Of a DNA stretch of 64,000 nt, positions 54,570 to 63,708 are shown piece by piece. The translations under genes were made by a program, and so were the position numbers. Source of the stretch: CAZHGD01 sp964531735 (GTDB taxonomy: Bacteria; Armatimonadota; UBA10988); NCBI GenBank assembly GCA_964531735.1, contig CAZHGD010000009.1, positions 20,536-84,535 of the forward strand, given 5' to 3'. Within the stretch, counting starts at the first letter, position 1; each line of letters opens with the position of its first letter. Under the pieces are notes generated by a model. The model had not been told where the DNA came from. It ran no database searches and worked only from the letters and a program-made list of their open reading frames with translations.

Positions 54570-56152
54570 GTCGCCGCGCGATCCTGTGGTTGGTCTTTGG
54601 CGGTACGGTGGTGCTGTGCGCGCTGACCATGTCCTATGTGGCGGCCGACTACGACGGTCACAAAGAGACCTGGATCGCCTTCGACCGCACGATGCGCTTG
54701 CGGCCGTTCCACCTCATCCATTCGCCGCTCAACCGCGCCGCCTTTGGCCTCTGGCACACCCTCGGCTGGCGCGGGCCGGCGTTTGTGCCGCTACAGTACC
54801 TCAACACCGTGCTGGGCGCGGTGATGGCCGTGCAACTGTGGCTGCTCGCGGTCCGGTGTGGCGTCAGCCCGCGCGTCGCCGGAGCCACCTGCGCGGTGTT
54901 CGTCCTGTCGGCCACGCCGTGGCTGCACTGCCGCACGGCCGAGACCGGCATGACCCCCATGCCGTTCGCGTTCGGCGCCCTGTTGCTGCTGCTGCCCGAG
55001 GTGGCCGCCGAGGCGGCCGACGCACGCCGGCGCGCGGTGCTGGCCGGGCTGCTGATGACCGTCGCGCTGCTGCTCTCGCTCAACTTTGTGGTCTTGGTCC
55101 CTGCGCTGTGCTGGGCCGCCTGGCGGCTGCGGCGGCGAGCGAGCGACCTGGCGGCACTGCTGGCCGCGTTGATGCTCGCCAACCTGGTGGCCTATGGCAT
55201 CGCGGTGAGTATCCAGGGCGTGCGGACGCCGGGCGAGTTCTGGTTCTGGTTCTTCCACCACGAAGACGCCAAGGGCTTGAGCGGCGCCAGTAAGGGCCTG
55301 GCGGTGCGGGTGCTGCGTTCGGGGGCGGGCATTGGCCGCCTCTTCTTCCCGGTGTCGTGGGGCGAAACCGCGCTCAAGGCGGTGCTCCGCCACCAGCCGG
55401 TGGAGGTGTCCTGGACCGACTGGCTGACCTTCGCGCGGAACAGCCTGACGATGCTGTTGACGCTGGCGCTCACCTATGGTGGCTGGCGCGCGCTGCGTGA
55501 CCGGCCGGTGGGTCAGGTGGCCGCCGTGGCGGTGGTCGGTATCACCCCGTTCAACATCATCTGGCTCGGCAGCGACCCGCAGTACTGGTTGCCGGTCATG
55601 CCGTTCATACTGGCGCTGGCCGCCGTGGCGCTGAGCCACGTCGCGGCGCTGGGCTCCGGCGCCCGACGCCGCGTGATCGGCGCGAGCGCCCTGTTCGGCG
55701 CGCTGCTGCTGCAGGCCAACCTGCCGGGCACGACGCCGTCACCGCTGTGGCCGCGCTGGGGTCCCGAATGGCAGCGCTCGCGCCAGGCCGCCGCGACCAT
55801 GGCGACCGGCGGGCTGGTGATCGTGCCGGGCAACACCTCGCTCCGCGTCCTCGATCAACTGCGCCACGACCTGGAGTACTGCGACCTGATCTTCACCGCC
55901 GACCAGGCACTGGAGGGCCAGGCCTTTCTCGATTGGCTGGCGGCACAGATCGACGCGGCGCTGGAGGCCGGCCGCGCGGTCTATGTCGAGGGACTGCGCG
56001 CGCCACTGGCGCCCGAGTACCTGGGCAACTGGGAGATGACCACCGGCACGCACCGCGTCCGCCGCGAGGAGGTCGAGACGTTCCTCGATCGGCGCTACCC
56101 GGTCCGCGCCGAGCCGGGCCTGCCGCGCGGAGTGGAGCGGGTGGGGCGGTGA
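54566..56152 (+). CDS. Polytopic membrane protein, probable GT-C family
   Basis: A 528-aa protein with about ten helices followed by a soluble domain of roughly 120 residues. It has no clear signature, but DYDGHKETWIAFDRTMRLRPFHLIHSPLNRAAFG in the first loop recalls the D...R-P arrangement of GT-C proteins, and it ends an operon of such enzymes. It lacks a recognisable SDP or DE donor motif of the GT39 type. The stop is 6 nt from the convergent proA stop. Confidence 0.65.
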   Translation: MSRRAILWLVFGGTVVLCALTMSYVAADYDGHKETWIAFDRTMRLRPFHLIHSPLNRAAFGLWHTLGWRGPAFVPLQYLNTVLGAVMAVQLWLLAVRCGVSPRVAGATCAVFVLSATPWLHCRTAETGMTPMPFAFGALLLLLPEVAAEAADARRRAVLAGLLMTVALLLSLNFVVLVPALCWAAWRLRRRASDLAALLAALMLANLVAYGIAVSIQGVRTPGEFWFWFFHHEDAKGLSGASKGLAVRVLRSGAGIGRLFFPVSWGETALKAVLRHQPVEVSWTDWLTFARNSLTMLLTLALTYGGWRALRDRPVGQVAAVAVVGITPFNIIWLGSDPQYWLPVMPFILALAAVALSHVAALGSGARRRVIGASALFGALLLQANLPGTTPSPLWPRWGPEWQRSRQAAATMATGGLVIVPGNTSLRVLDQLRHDLEYCDLIFTADQALEGQAFLDWLAAQIDAALEAGRAVYVEGLRAPLAPEYLGNWEMTTGTHRVRREEVETFLDRRYPVRAEPGLPRGVERVGR

Positions 56153-56158
56153 GGACGC

Positions 56159-57415
56159 CTACCCCACAATGTGCCCGTCGCCCTCGACGATGTACTTGAC
56201 GCAGGTCAGCTCCGCCAGGCCCAGCGGGCCGCGGGCGTGCAGCTTCTGGGTCGAGATGCCGATCTCCGCACCGAAGCCGAAGCGCTCGCCGTCGGTGAAG
56301 CGCGTCGAGGCGTTGATGTAGACCGCGGCCGCGTCCACCTCGCGGCAGAAGCGCTGCGCGTTGGCCAGGTCCTGCGTCACGATGCACTCGCTGTGCAGCG
56401 TGCCGTGCGCCGCAATGTGGTCCATCGCCGCGTCGAGGCCATCGACGACCCTGATCGACAGGATCAGGTCGTTGTACTCGGTGTCCCAGTCGGCGTCGTC
56501 GGCCGGCTTGGCGTCAGGCACCAGCGCCAGCGTGCGCGGACAGCCGCGCAGCTCGCAGCCGGCTGCGGCATACGCCGTGGCGGCCAGGGGCAGGAACGCG
56601 GCGGCGATGTCGGCATGGACCAGCAAGGTCTCCATGGCGTTGCAGACCGCGGGGTACTGGCACTTGGCGTTGACCGCGATGCTGACCGCCCGGTCGAGGT
56701 CGGCGCTGGCGTCGATGAAGGTGTGGCAGACGCCGGCGCCGTCGATGATGAACGGCACGCGAGCGTTCTCCATCAGCGCGCGAATCAGCCCCTCGCCGCC
56801 ACGCGGAATGACGCAGTCGACCAGGCCGGTAGCCTGCATCAGCGCCTTGGCGCAGTCGCGCGAGGTGTCGCCGATGAGCTGGATGGCGTCGGTGGGCATG
56901 CCCGCGGCATCGGCCGCGCCGCGCAAGACCTCGGCGATGGCGCTGTTGGTGCGAATGGCTTCCTTGCCACCGCGCAGGACGCAGGCGTTGCCCGACTTGA
57001 GGCACAGCCCGGCGGCGTCGGCGGTGACGTTCGGCCGCGACTCGAAGATGATGCCGATGACGCCGAGCGGGACGCGCACGCGGCGCAGTTGGAGGCCGTT
57101 GGGCCGGCGCCAGCCGTCGACCACGGCGCCGACCGGGTCGGCGAGGCCGGCGACCTGACGCAGACCGGCGGCCATGGCGGCCACCTTCGACTCGCTGATG
57201 GCCAGGCGCTTGCGCATGGCCGGCGTGAGGTCGAACTGGTCGGCGGCGGCGAGGTCCAGCTCGTTCTGGGCCAGCAGGTGCGGGCAGTGCTCTTCCAGCG
57301 CCGCGGCCATGGCGTGCAGTGCCGCGTTCTTGGCGTCGCTCCGCACACCGGCCAGCTTCCGCGCCGCCTGCTTCGCCCGCCGCGCCATGTCCAGCACTCG
57401 TTCGGTCGCGTCCAT
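56159..57415 (-). CDS. proA: Glutamate-5-semialdehyde dehydrogenase
   Basis: A 418-aa cytoplasmic enzyme that reduces gamma-glutamyl phosphate to glutamate semialdehyde with NADPH, second step of proline synthesis. The catalytic Cys is in KCQYPAVCNAMETLLVH; other blocks are VPLGVIGIIFESRPNVTADA, CLKSGNACVLRGGKEA and RFTDGERFGFGAEIGISTQKLHARGP. Full length. ATG 57415 has GGAG 7 nt upstream; the extra residues of the frame to 57493 lie over proB. It follows proB by 26 nt. The stop is TAG. Confidence 0.96.
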   Translation of the reverse strand: MDATERVLDMARRAKQAARKLAGVRSDAKNAALHAMAAALEEHCPHLLAQNELDLAAADQFDLTPAMRKRLAISESKVAAMAAGLRQVAGLADPVGAVVDGWRRPNGLQLRRVRVPLGVIGIIFESRPNVTADAAGLCLKSGNACVLRGGKEAIRTNSAIAEVLRGAADAAGMPTDAIQLIGDTSRDCAKALMQATGLVDCVIPRGGEGLIRALMENARVPFIIDGAGVCHTFIDASADLDRAVSIAVNAKCQYPAVCNAMETLLVHADIAAAFLPLAATAYAAAGCELRGCPRTLALVPDAKPADDADWDTEYNDLILSIRVVDGLDAAMDHIAAHGTLHSECIVTQDLANAQRFCREVDAAAVYINASTRFTDGERFGFGAEIGISTQKLHARGPLGLAELTCVKYIVEGDGHIVG

Positions 57416-57441
57416 GCCGTTCTCCGGTTCCGTCTGCCGTC

Positions 57442-58557
57442 TCACGCCTCGGTCAGTGCCAGGTTGTCGCGGTGGACCACCTCGGCGCCGCACTCATAGC
57501 CAAGGGCCGTGGGAATCTCCCAGCTCTTCAGGCCCAGGATCTGCCGTAGCTGCTCCGCGCCGTAGTTGCTCAAGCCGCGGGCGATCTCGCGACCTGAGCC
57601 GTCCACCACGCGCACCAGGGCGCCCGTCTCGAACTCGCCGGCGACCTCACGAACGCCGACGGCCAGCAGGCTCTTGCCACCGTCGAGCAGGGCCGTCGCG
57701 GCGCCATTGTCGACGGTCAGCGTGCCCTCGGCATCGGCGGTCTGCGCCAGCCAGCGCTTGCGCCCGCGGAGCGCCTTGGCCGACGGCCAGAAGGTGGTGC
57801 CGCGCGCCTCGCCGCGCGCCACGGCGGCCACCGGCGGCAGGCCGTCAGCGCCCTTGCCGCGGCACATCACCACTTTGGCACCGACGCGCGTGGCCATGCG
57901 CGCGGCGTCGAGCTTGGTGGCCATGCCGCCCGAACCGACGCCGCTCTGACTGCCGCCGGCCGCCTGCATCATGGCCTCGGTGATCTCGTCCACCTCGGGC
58001 ACGACGCGCATGGCGCCGTCCGCATCGGGCATCTGGAAGCCGTCGGTGTCGGTCAGGAAGATGAGCTGCTCGGCGCCGAGCAGTTGGCAGACCTGCGCGG
58101 CCAGTTGGTCGTTCTCGCCGAACTGGATCTCGTCCACCGCGATGGTGTCGTTCTCGTTGATGATCGGGCAGACTCCGCTGAGCAGCAGTTCCACCAGTGT
58201 GTTGCGCGCGTTGAGGTAGCGGCGGCGGTCGGTGACGTCGCTGCGGGTGAGCAGGATCTGCGCCACGGTGACGCCGCTATCGCGGAAGAAGTCGGCGTAG
58301 AGGCGCATCAGCGCAATCTGGCCCACGGCGGCGGCGGCCTGATGCTGGCGCAGATCGCGGCAGCGATCGAGCCCAAGTTGCCGCATCCCGGCGCGTATGG
58401 CGCCGGAGGTGACCAGCACCACCGCGTAGCCGTCCCTGATGAGCTGCGACAACTGAGTGGCCAGCGCGCGCAGGTAGTTCAGGTCCAGATCGCCGTGCGG
58501 ATCGCACAGCGTCTTGGTGCCGACCTTGACCACTACCACCGGCGCATCGATGATCAT
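57442..58557 (-). CDS. proB: Glutamate 5-kinase
   Basis: A 371-aa enzyme that phosphorylates glutamate, the feedback-regulated first step of proline synthesis. It has an amino-acid kinase domain (VVVVKVGTKTL, VLVTSGAIRAGM, INENDTIAVDEIQFGENDQLAA, GVGSGGMATKLDAARMAT) and a C-terminal PUA domain (about 275-371, GTLTVDNGAATALLDGGKSLLAVGV). Length and layout are those of the E. coli enzyme. ATG 58557 is the start. The gene is first in a proBA operon and divergent from the radical SAM gene. Confidence 0.96.
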   Translation of the reverse strand: MIIDAPVVVVKVGTKTLCDPHGDLDLNYLRALATQLSQLIRDGYAVVLVTSGAIRAGMRQLGLDRCRDLRQHQAAAAVGQIALMRLYADFFRDSGVTVAQILLTRSDVTDRRRYLNARNTLVELLLSGVCPIINENDTIAVDEIQFGENDQLAAQVCQLLGAEQLIFLTDTDGFQMPDADGAMRVVPEVDEITEAMMQAAGGSQSGVGSGGMATKLDAARMATRVGAKVVMCRGKGADGLPPVAAVARGEARGTTFWPSAKALRGRKRWLAQTADAEGTLTVDNGAATALLDGGKSLLAVGVREVAGEFETGALVRVVDGSGREIARGLSNYGAEQLRQILGLKSWEIPTALGYECGAEVVHRDNLALTEA

Positions 58558-58785
58558 CGCCTCGTCCTGGCCCCCATGATACCGCGACCTGCGCTGGAGC
58601 CCAACCAGCGCCGGCCACCGGGAGAGTTCGGGGAGGGCGGCTCCTCGGCGAAGGCGTCGGCCAGCGCGAGGCGTTGAAGGACTGACCCCGTACGCGGCGA
58701 ATTGGCGCTAAGGTGGTGGGCTGCGAACGGCGCGGGGTCGTGGCACGAGGGACGGGCCCTGACGTGGCGTCCGAGGAGAGCCGCA

Positions 58786-61110
58786 GTGAGTGGCGAGTTC
58801 GCCCCGTTGCCGGCCGAAGTCATGCGCGCGGCGGCCCGGCCGCGCTTCATGGTCGTGCTTTCCGCCGCCTGCCCGGCAAAGTGCAGCTACTGCTTCGGGC
58901 CGCATCGCGGACCGAGTATGTCGACCACGACGCTACAACTCGTCCTGGACCTGATTGACCGGGTGGCCAGCGACACGAACGCGGGACCGGTCGACGTGAC
59001 GTTCCACGGGGGCGAGCCATTGCTGGCGTCGCACGAGATCTGGGCGAGCGCGGTCAGCGGGCTTCGCAGCCGGTTGGGAACGCGGCTCAAGACAGGGGTG
59101 CAGAGCAACCTCTGGCGACTGGACGACTGGTTCTGTGAACTGTTCGCTGCCCACAGAATGGCGGTCGGTACGAGCCTGGACGGACCGCGTTGGATCACGG
59201 ACGGGCAACGCGGGCATGGCTACTTCGACCGGACGATGCGGGGCATCGATCGAGCCCGCGGACATGGGCTCGAGGTCAGCTGCATAGCCACGAGTACCAC
59301 CAGCAGCGCGGAGCACTGGGACCAGGTCCTGGGCTTCTTCGCCAGCACTGGCCTCGACGTTGCCCTGCACCCGGCAATACCGGTACTGGGTCGGCCGAAG
59401 GGCGACTGGTGTGTATCGCCGGAGGCCTATGCCGAGATGCTCACGTCTGCGCTCGCGTGGTACACGTCCCACCTGCGAGAGTTGCGCGTCGCCGACCTGG
59501 ACCGAGCGTGCCGGGCGGTGGCCACTGGGCGGCCGCAGGTGTGCACGTTCCACGAATGTCTGGGCGAGTTCCTCGCCATCGATGCCGACGGCGGGATCTA
59601 TCCGTGTACGCGTTTCTGCGGTCACGACTACTACCGTCTGGGCACGGTTCACACCCGACCGACGCTCGCCGAACTGCTGCGGAGCAGGTCGGCGAGGAGG
59701 CTGCACCGGCGACAAGAGCGTGTCCGGCAAGTGTGCGGCGAGTGTCCACACTTCGGATACTGCCACGGCGGCTGCCCGTACGCAACCTGGGCGCACGACC
59801 CGGCCGGGTTCCGAGACCCCTTCTGTCAGGCATACCGCGCGCTATGGGCTGCGGCCCAGCAGCGCCTGGTGGCCGAAGCATCGGCGGGCGCCAACCTCGC
59901 CGTCGCGGCGGCTCGGTCGCCCGCCGAATGCGGCCACCCGCTGCTGCGGATCGGGCCACTGACCAACGTGCTCCAGCCCGCGACCCACCCGCGCCAGAAG
60001 GCTGAGAACGCTCGGTGGTTGCTGGCTGGCGCAGCCTTGGGGCAGCCGAACCCGGACGTTCGTGCGGTGGCAGGCCTGCGGCCGCAGATCCGTGCGCGGC
60101 TTGCGGCATCGGTCGGGCGCGTCGAGCAACTCGTCGTCTGGCTGGCCAGGGCAGCCGACGCCCAAATCGAAGCGAGGCGAGGCCCGTCGCCGGTCCTGCC
60201 GGTGGCGCTGCTGCAGGCACTGGCAGCCGACGTCCATCGAGCTGACCTCGTCCTCGCGGGCCGAGCGGCTTCCCATCCACACCTCGCGGAAGTCCTGGCG
60301 GCCGTCTCCGTCGGTCGGGAGCGCGGGGCGTGGCGGCGGGTCACGTTGCGTCTGGCCGCACGCGACCTCGACGAGCTGCCGCTGTGGTCAGCAGACATCG
60401 AGCGGGCGGTGGATCGGCTCGAGATACACCTGCCGTCCAGTCGAGGGGCTTGCCTCTGGCCCGGGGACTGGGCGGCCAGTCGGCTGACGAGTTGCCTTGC
60501 AAAGCGCGCCGTGTTGGTCCACGCGCTGCAACCGCCAACGACACGACAGGCGTTGCGCGGATGGATTGAGTGTGCCGGCCAGATGGGACTGCCTCTGCGG
60601 CGCGTCGTGGTCTGCGGACACGTGTCGCCGGCGGACGTGGTGGACTACCCTGAATGCGCGGCCGCAAGGCCGCTGCTGGGGCCGCGCCACTGGCTCAGGC
60701 GTGGCCCCGTTCTGCGCGCGACTTGCGGTCTGGGCCGCGGGGTCCTCGTCGACGCGCGTGGCGCAGTGTTCGCCTGCCCCCAGTTGGCGCAGGATGGCTG
60801 GCGGCTCGGCGCCCTGCCGGGAGACAAAGTCGGGAGTCTGACGAACGTCCCGCCATGGTCGGAGTTGAGCGAGTGGACCATCGACACCGGCCCGTGTCGT
60901 CGTTGCCCGGAGCGGTACTTGTGCGGTGGCTGCTGCATGGGCCCGTGGCTGGCCGAGGGCATTGTGCTACCGAGACAGGACCAGTCGGTGGGCTCGTGTC
61001 CCATGCACGCGACATGGGATGCGGTACTCCGGCATGCCGAGACCTACCTGCGGCGCGACGCGGGTAAGGACGCCGGACTGACGGCTGAGGCGTGGCCCGG
61101 AGCGGGATGA
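58786..61110 (+). CDS. Radical SAM protein with two SPASM domains
   Basis: A 774-aa cytoplasmic Fe-S enzyme. The radical SAM core begins at once: Cys29, Cys33 and Cys36 (C-x3-C-x2-C in SAACPAKCSYCF), then FHGGEPLL. A first SPASM set follows: Cys253/258, Cys274, Cys317-x2-Cys320-x5-Cys326-x3-Cys330, Cys347. Residues about 350-645 lack any C-x3-C-x2-C but contain strand-helix units, then a second full SPASM set: Cys647...Gly659-x4-Cys664, Cys704-x2-Cys707-x5-Cys713-x3-Cys717, Cys738. This looks like a tandem radical SAM-SPASM protein whose second core has lost its cluster. SPASM enzymes usually modify ribosomal peptides. GTG 58786 has GAGGAG 7 nt before it, better than TTG 58702. Confidence 0.88.
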   Translation: MSGEFAPLPAEVMRAAARPRFMVVLSAACPAKCSYCFGPHRGPSMSTTTLQLVLDLIDRVASDTNAGPVDVTFHGGEPLLASHEIWASAVSGLRSRLGTRLKTGVQSNLWRLDDWFCELFAAHRMAVGTSLDGPRWITDGQRGHGYFDRTMRGIDRARGHGLEVSCIATSTTSSAEHWDQVLGFFASTGLDVALHPAIPVLGRPKGDWCVSPEAYAEMLTSALAWYTSHLRELRVADLDRACRAVATGRPQVCTFHECLGEFLAIDADGGIYPCTRFCGHDYYRLGTVHTRPTLAELLRSRSARRLHRRQERVRQVCGECPHFGYCHGGCPYATWAHDPAGFRDPFCQAYRALWAAAQQRLVAEASAGANLAVAAARSPAECGHPLLRIGPLTNVLQPATHPRQKAENARWLLAGAALGQPNPDVRAVAGLRPQIRARLAASVGRVEQLVVWLARAADAQIEARRGPSPVLPVALLQALAADVHRADLVLAGRAASHPHLAEVLAAVSVGRERGAWRRVTLRLAARDLDELPLWSADIERAVDRLEIHLPSSRGACLWPGDWAASRLTSCLAKRAVLVHALQPPTTRQALRGWIECAGQMGLPLRRVVVCGHVSPADVVDYPECAAARPLLGPRHWLRRGPVLRATCGLGRGVLVDARGAVFACPQLAQDGWRLGALPGDKVGSLTNVPPWSELSEWTIDTGPCRRCPERYLCGGCCMGPWLAEGIVLPRQDQSVGSCPMHATWDAVLRHAETYLRRDAGKDAGLTAEAWPGAG

Positions 61111-61134
61111 CCGCTCCCGCATAGGAGGCCCTCG

Positions 61135-63708
61135 ATGTCTGTGAAGGACGCGTTCCTGCGGGCTCGGCTGCGACGGCTCTCCACGGAAGATATCCTGACG
61201 CAGTTGCTGGCGTACGGGCCCGCCGAGTTCAAGGCGGCAACGTGCGCCCGGAGTGTGCTGTGCGAGCGCACGCATTCCGAGTGCCACGTCCCGCTGTTGG
61301 CGGCGGTCGCGGCCGTTGCCTCGAATGCTCAGTCGCGGGAGTACGCCTGCTCCAGTCTTGGCACCTATCTGGTGGAGGAGCGCGCCGCCCAGGTCACCGA
61401 CCAAGTGGTCTCCGCTCTGCTGGCGGCGCTCAGTGATCCCCAACCGATCGTTGTCGCCGCCGCCTGCAACAGCCTCGGCGTCGGGTGTCTCTGGTCGCTG
61501 CGGGGCGACAAGCTCGCGAAGGTCGTCACGGCGCTCCAAAGCATGCTCGATCACTCCTCGCCGGCGGTAATCACGGAGGCCTGCGAAGCCATGGGCAAGT
61601 GCAGCGAGCGTGTTGCTCTGGCGGCACTGGTGCCGAGTCTGCTGCACCCAGCACGCGAGACTCGGCTGGCCGTGGCCGAGGCGTTCAGAGAACTGGGGCA
61701 GGACAACTGGGCCGAGCTTGTGCGTGGCGACGAGGGTGACTTCGCCCGGGTGCTGCACTCCAAGCACGCCGGCGCGTCCAAACTGCTCTGGCGGAACATG
61801 GAGCGCTGGGCGGCGCCGCACGGCGACGTGCGGGTAGCGATTGTAGAGGCCCTTGGCGGAGTCAGCGACAAGACAGCTCTGAGATGGCTGCTCACTCAAC
61901 TCGGGGCGCCGGTGGCTGAGGTCCGCGCGGCGGCGGCAAAGGCGCTGGAACGGTGCGGTCAGGGCGAGTGGCTGGACCTGGTCAGGGGCGATGCCGACGA
62001 CTACATTCGGCTCCTGCAGTCGGGGCACCGCGATGTGGCAGAAGTGCTAGGCGGGCCCCCGGAGGCCGAGGAATCGCTGTTGGCCCAACTCCGCGACGAA
62101 TCGGGGGTGGTTCGACAACAGGCGGCCGCGCGTCTCTCGCGGCGCGGCGCAGAGCACTGGTCGACGTTGGTTCGGGGTGACGACGGTGACTTCTCCCGGT
62201 TGCTCGCGAGCGGTGATCTCCGGGTGCTCGGACCCTGGCTGGCCGACCTCGAGGCGCTGGTGTGCACGAACTTGGTCAGCCGCGCTGAGGTCATCTCCGC
62301 CTGTGCCGCTGTGGATGACGAGCGTGTCGGGGCTTGGCTCATCGGCCAGCTTACGTGCCCCATTGGGGAGACACGAAGGGCCGCCGCCGACGCCTTGGCT
62401 GCGCGCGGCCACGACCGGCTGCGGGATCTGGTGTGTGGCGACGATGGCGACTATCTCAGACTGCTCCGCTCGCCCGAATGGGGTCTGATCGAGCCGCAGT
62501 TGGCCGATCCGGAAGCCTTCTTCAGCGGCGTGCCAGTCTCGCGCGCCGAAGCGATCGCTGCTTGCACCGCAGCGTCGGGACGTGGCGTCGACGAGTGGCT
62601 GGTGCGGCAGTTGCTGGTCCAATCTGAGCCTGACGCCCGCCTGCGCGCCGCAGAGGCATTGGCGTACCGCGGTCAGCCACAGTGGCGCGACTTGGTTAGG
62701 GGCGACCGCCTCGACGCAGTCAGACTGCTGGGCTCGGCGGAGCCTGCAGTCATCGACGTACTACTGGCCCGGCTGGACGATATCGAGCTGAGTTGTGGCA
62801 ACGACGCGTTACTGGCGTATGCGCTCGCCAGCGTCGATGACGCGCGCGCCGAGGCATGGCTGGTCGCCAAGTTGATCGCCGATAGCAGCGCACTGCGGCT
62901 GGCGGCAGCAGCCGCGCTGCGGGACCATGGTCAACCGCAGTGGACGGAACGGGTTCATGGCGACAGCGGCGATCTTGGCCGCTTGGCGGCGACTGGGGAC
63001 AGTCGCCTCCTCGACGGGATCCGCGCGGCCGCCGGTTCTGCGACAGGCGCGTTCGGCGAGATGGCAGTGCGAGCGCTCGCGGCGTTCCCGCCAGACGTCG
63101 ACTTGGATGAGCGAGTGGCTTTGCTGACGGCGCGATTTGGTTTGGGCATAAACGCCGTTGAGAGGGCGGCGGCCGAGACGTTGGGCCGGATCGGTGTCGC
63201 TGCCGCGGTCTCCTTCCTCGTCGGCGGCCTAGCGGCAAGCCGCCGCGCAACCAGGGCCGCGGCGGTGGCGGGCTTGGTCGAGTGCGCGCAACACCACCCG
63301 CAGGTCCTGGCCGCCTGTTGGGAGGATGCAAGACAGCGCATCCAGACACCACACACCGATCGCACTGAGAGCGAGCACAACGACTGGCATCACGATTTCG
63401 TCGTCGAGCACCGGGACCATGAACCGCCGTCAATGGGCTACGACGACGCGCACGGTCACACCGATTTCGGTGGCCACACGGACGAGCGTCGTGACGAAAC
63501 TCTCCGTCGGCGCCACGCGGACGCGGGCATCGGTCTGGCGTTTCCACCGCCGCCCACCGTTCCGTCAGCCACTGTCTCCGTACACTGCCCGAACCGCGCG
63601 TGCAGGAACAGCGCGCAACTACCGCGCCATGCCGTAGGCAGAACGGCCACCTGTGCGGTGTGTGGCACACGGTTCAGCGTGGTGGCGGACACCGAGGGGC
63701 CTGACTGA
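61135..63708 (+). CDS. HEAT-repeat protein with His-rich segment and zinc ribbon
   Basis: An 857-aa protein of unknown function. Residues about 40-740 are HEAT-like helical pairs, broken six times by a motif G-x-x-x-W-x-x-L-V-R-G-D-x-x-D-F/Y-x-R-L-L-x-S-G. The aspartates of G-D lie at 199, 286, 349, 436, 524 and 610, spaced 87, 63, 87, 88 and 86. Residues 740-794 hold ten His among many Asp/Glu. The C-terminus is a zinc ribbon (Cys818-x4-Cys823, Cys840-x2-Cys843). There is no signal peptide. AGGAGG ends 6 nt before ATG 61135, and the radical SAM stop is 24 nt upstream, so it is its likely partner or substrate. Confidence 0.85.
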   Translation: MSVKDAFLRARLRRLSTEDILTQLLAYGPAEFKAATCARSVLCERTHSECHVPLLAAVAAVASNAQSREYACSSLGTYLVEERAAQVTDQVVSALLAALSDPQPIVVAAACNSLGVGCLWSLRGDKLAKVVTALQSMLDHSSPAVITEACEAMGKCSERVALAALVPSLLHPARETRLAVAEAFRELGQDNWAELVRGDEGDFARVLHSKHAGASKLLWRNMERWAAPHGDVRVAIVEALGGVSDKTALRWLLTQLGAPVAEVRAAAAKALERCGQGEWLDLVRGDADDYIRLLQSGHRDVAEVLGGPPEAEESLLAQLRDESGVVRQQAAARLSRRGAEHWSTLVRGDDGDFSRLLASGDLRVLGPWLADLEALVCTNLVSRAEVISACAAVDDERVGAWLIGQLTCPIGETRRAAADALAARGHDRLRDLVCGDDGDYLRLLRSPEWGLIEPQLADPEAFFSGVPVSRAEAIAACTAASGRGVDEWLVRQLLVQSEPDARLRAAEALAYRGQPQWRDLVRGDRLDAVRLLGSAEPAVIDVLLARLDDIELSCGNDALLAYALASVDDARAEAWLVAKLIADSSALRLAAAAALRDHGQPQWTERVHGDSGDLGRLAATGDSRLLDGIRAAAGSATGAFGEMAVRALAAFPPDVDLDERVALLTARFGLGINAVERAAAETLGRIGVAAAVSFLVGGLAASRRATRAAAVAGLVECAQHHPQVLAACWEDARQRIQTPHTDRTESEHNDWHHDFVVEHRDHEPPSMGYDDAHGHTDFGGHTDERRDETLRRRHADAGIGLAFPPPPTVPSATVSVHCPNRACRNSAQLPRHAVGRTATCAVCGTRFSVVADTEGPD

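Noticed and set aside
58576..58677. 33-aa ORF upstream of the radical SAM gene as a precursor peptide
   Set aside because: ATG 58576 has no ribosome site, the Gly/Ser/Ala/Arg-rich sequence has no Cys or leader-like part, and it runs through the likely promoter region.
58702..58785. TTG 58702 start for the radical SAM protein
   Set aside because: It adds 28 Trp/Arg-rich residues, has no ribosome site, and GTG 58786 has GAGGAG at 7 nt; radical SAM-SPASM proteins usually begin shortly before the Cys motif.
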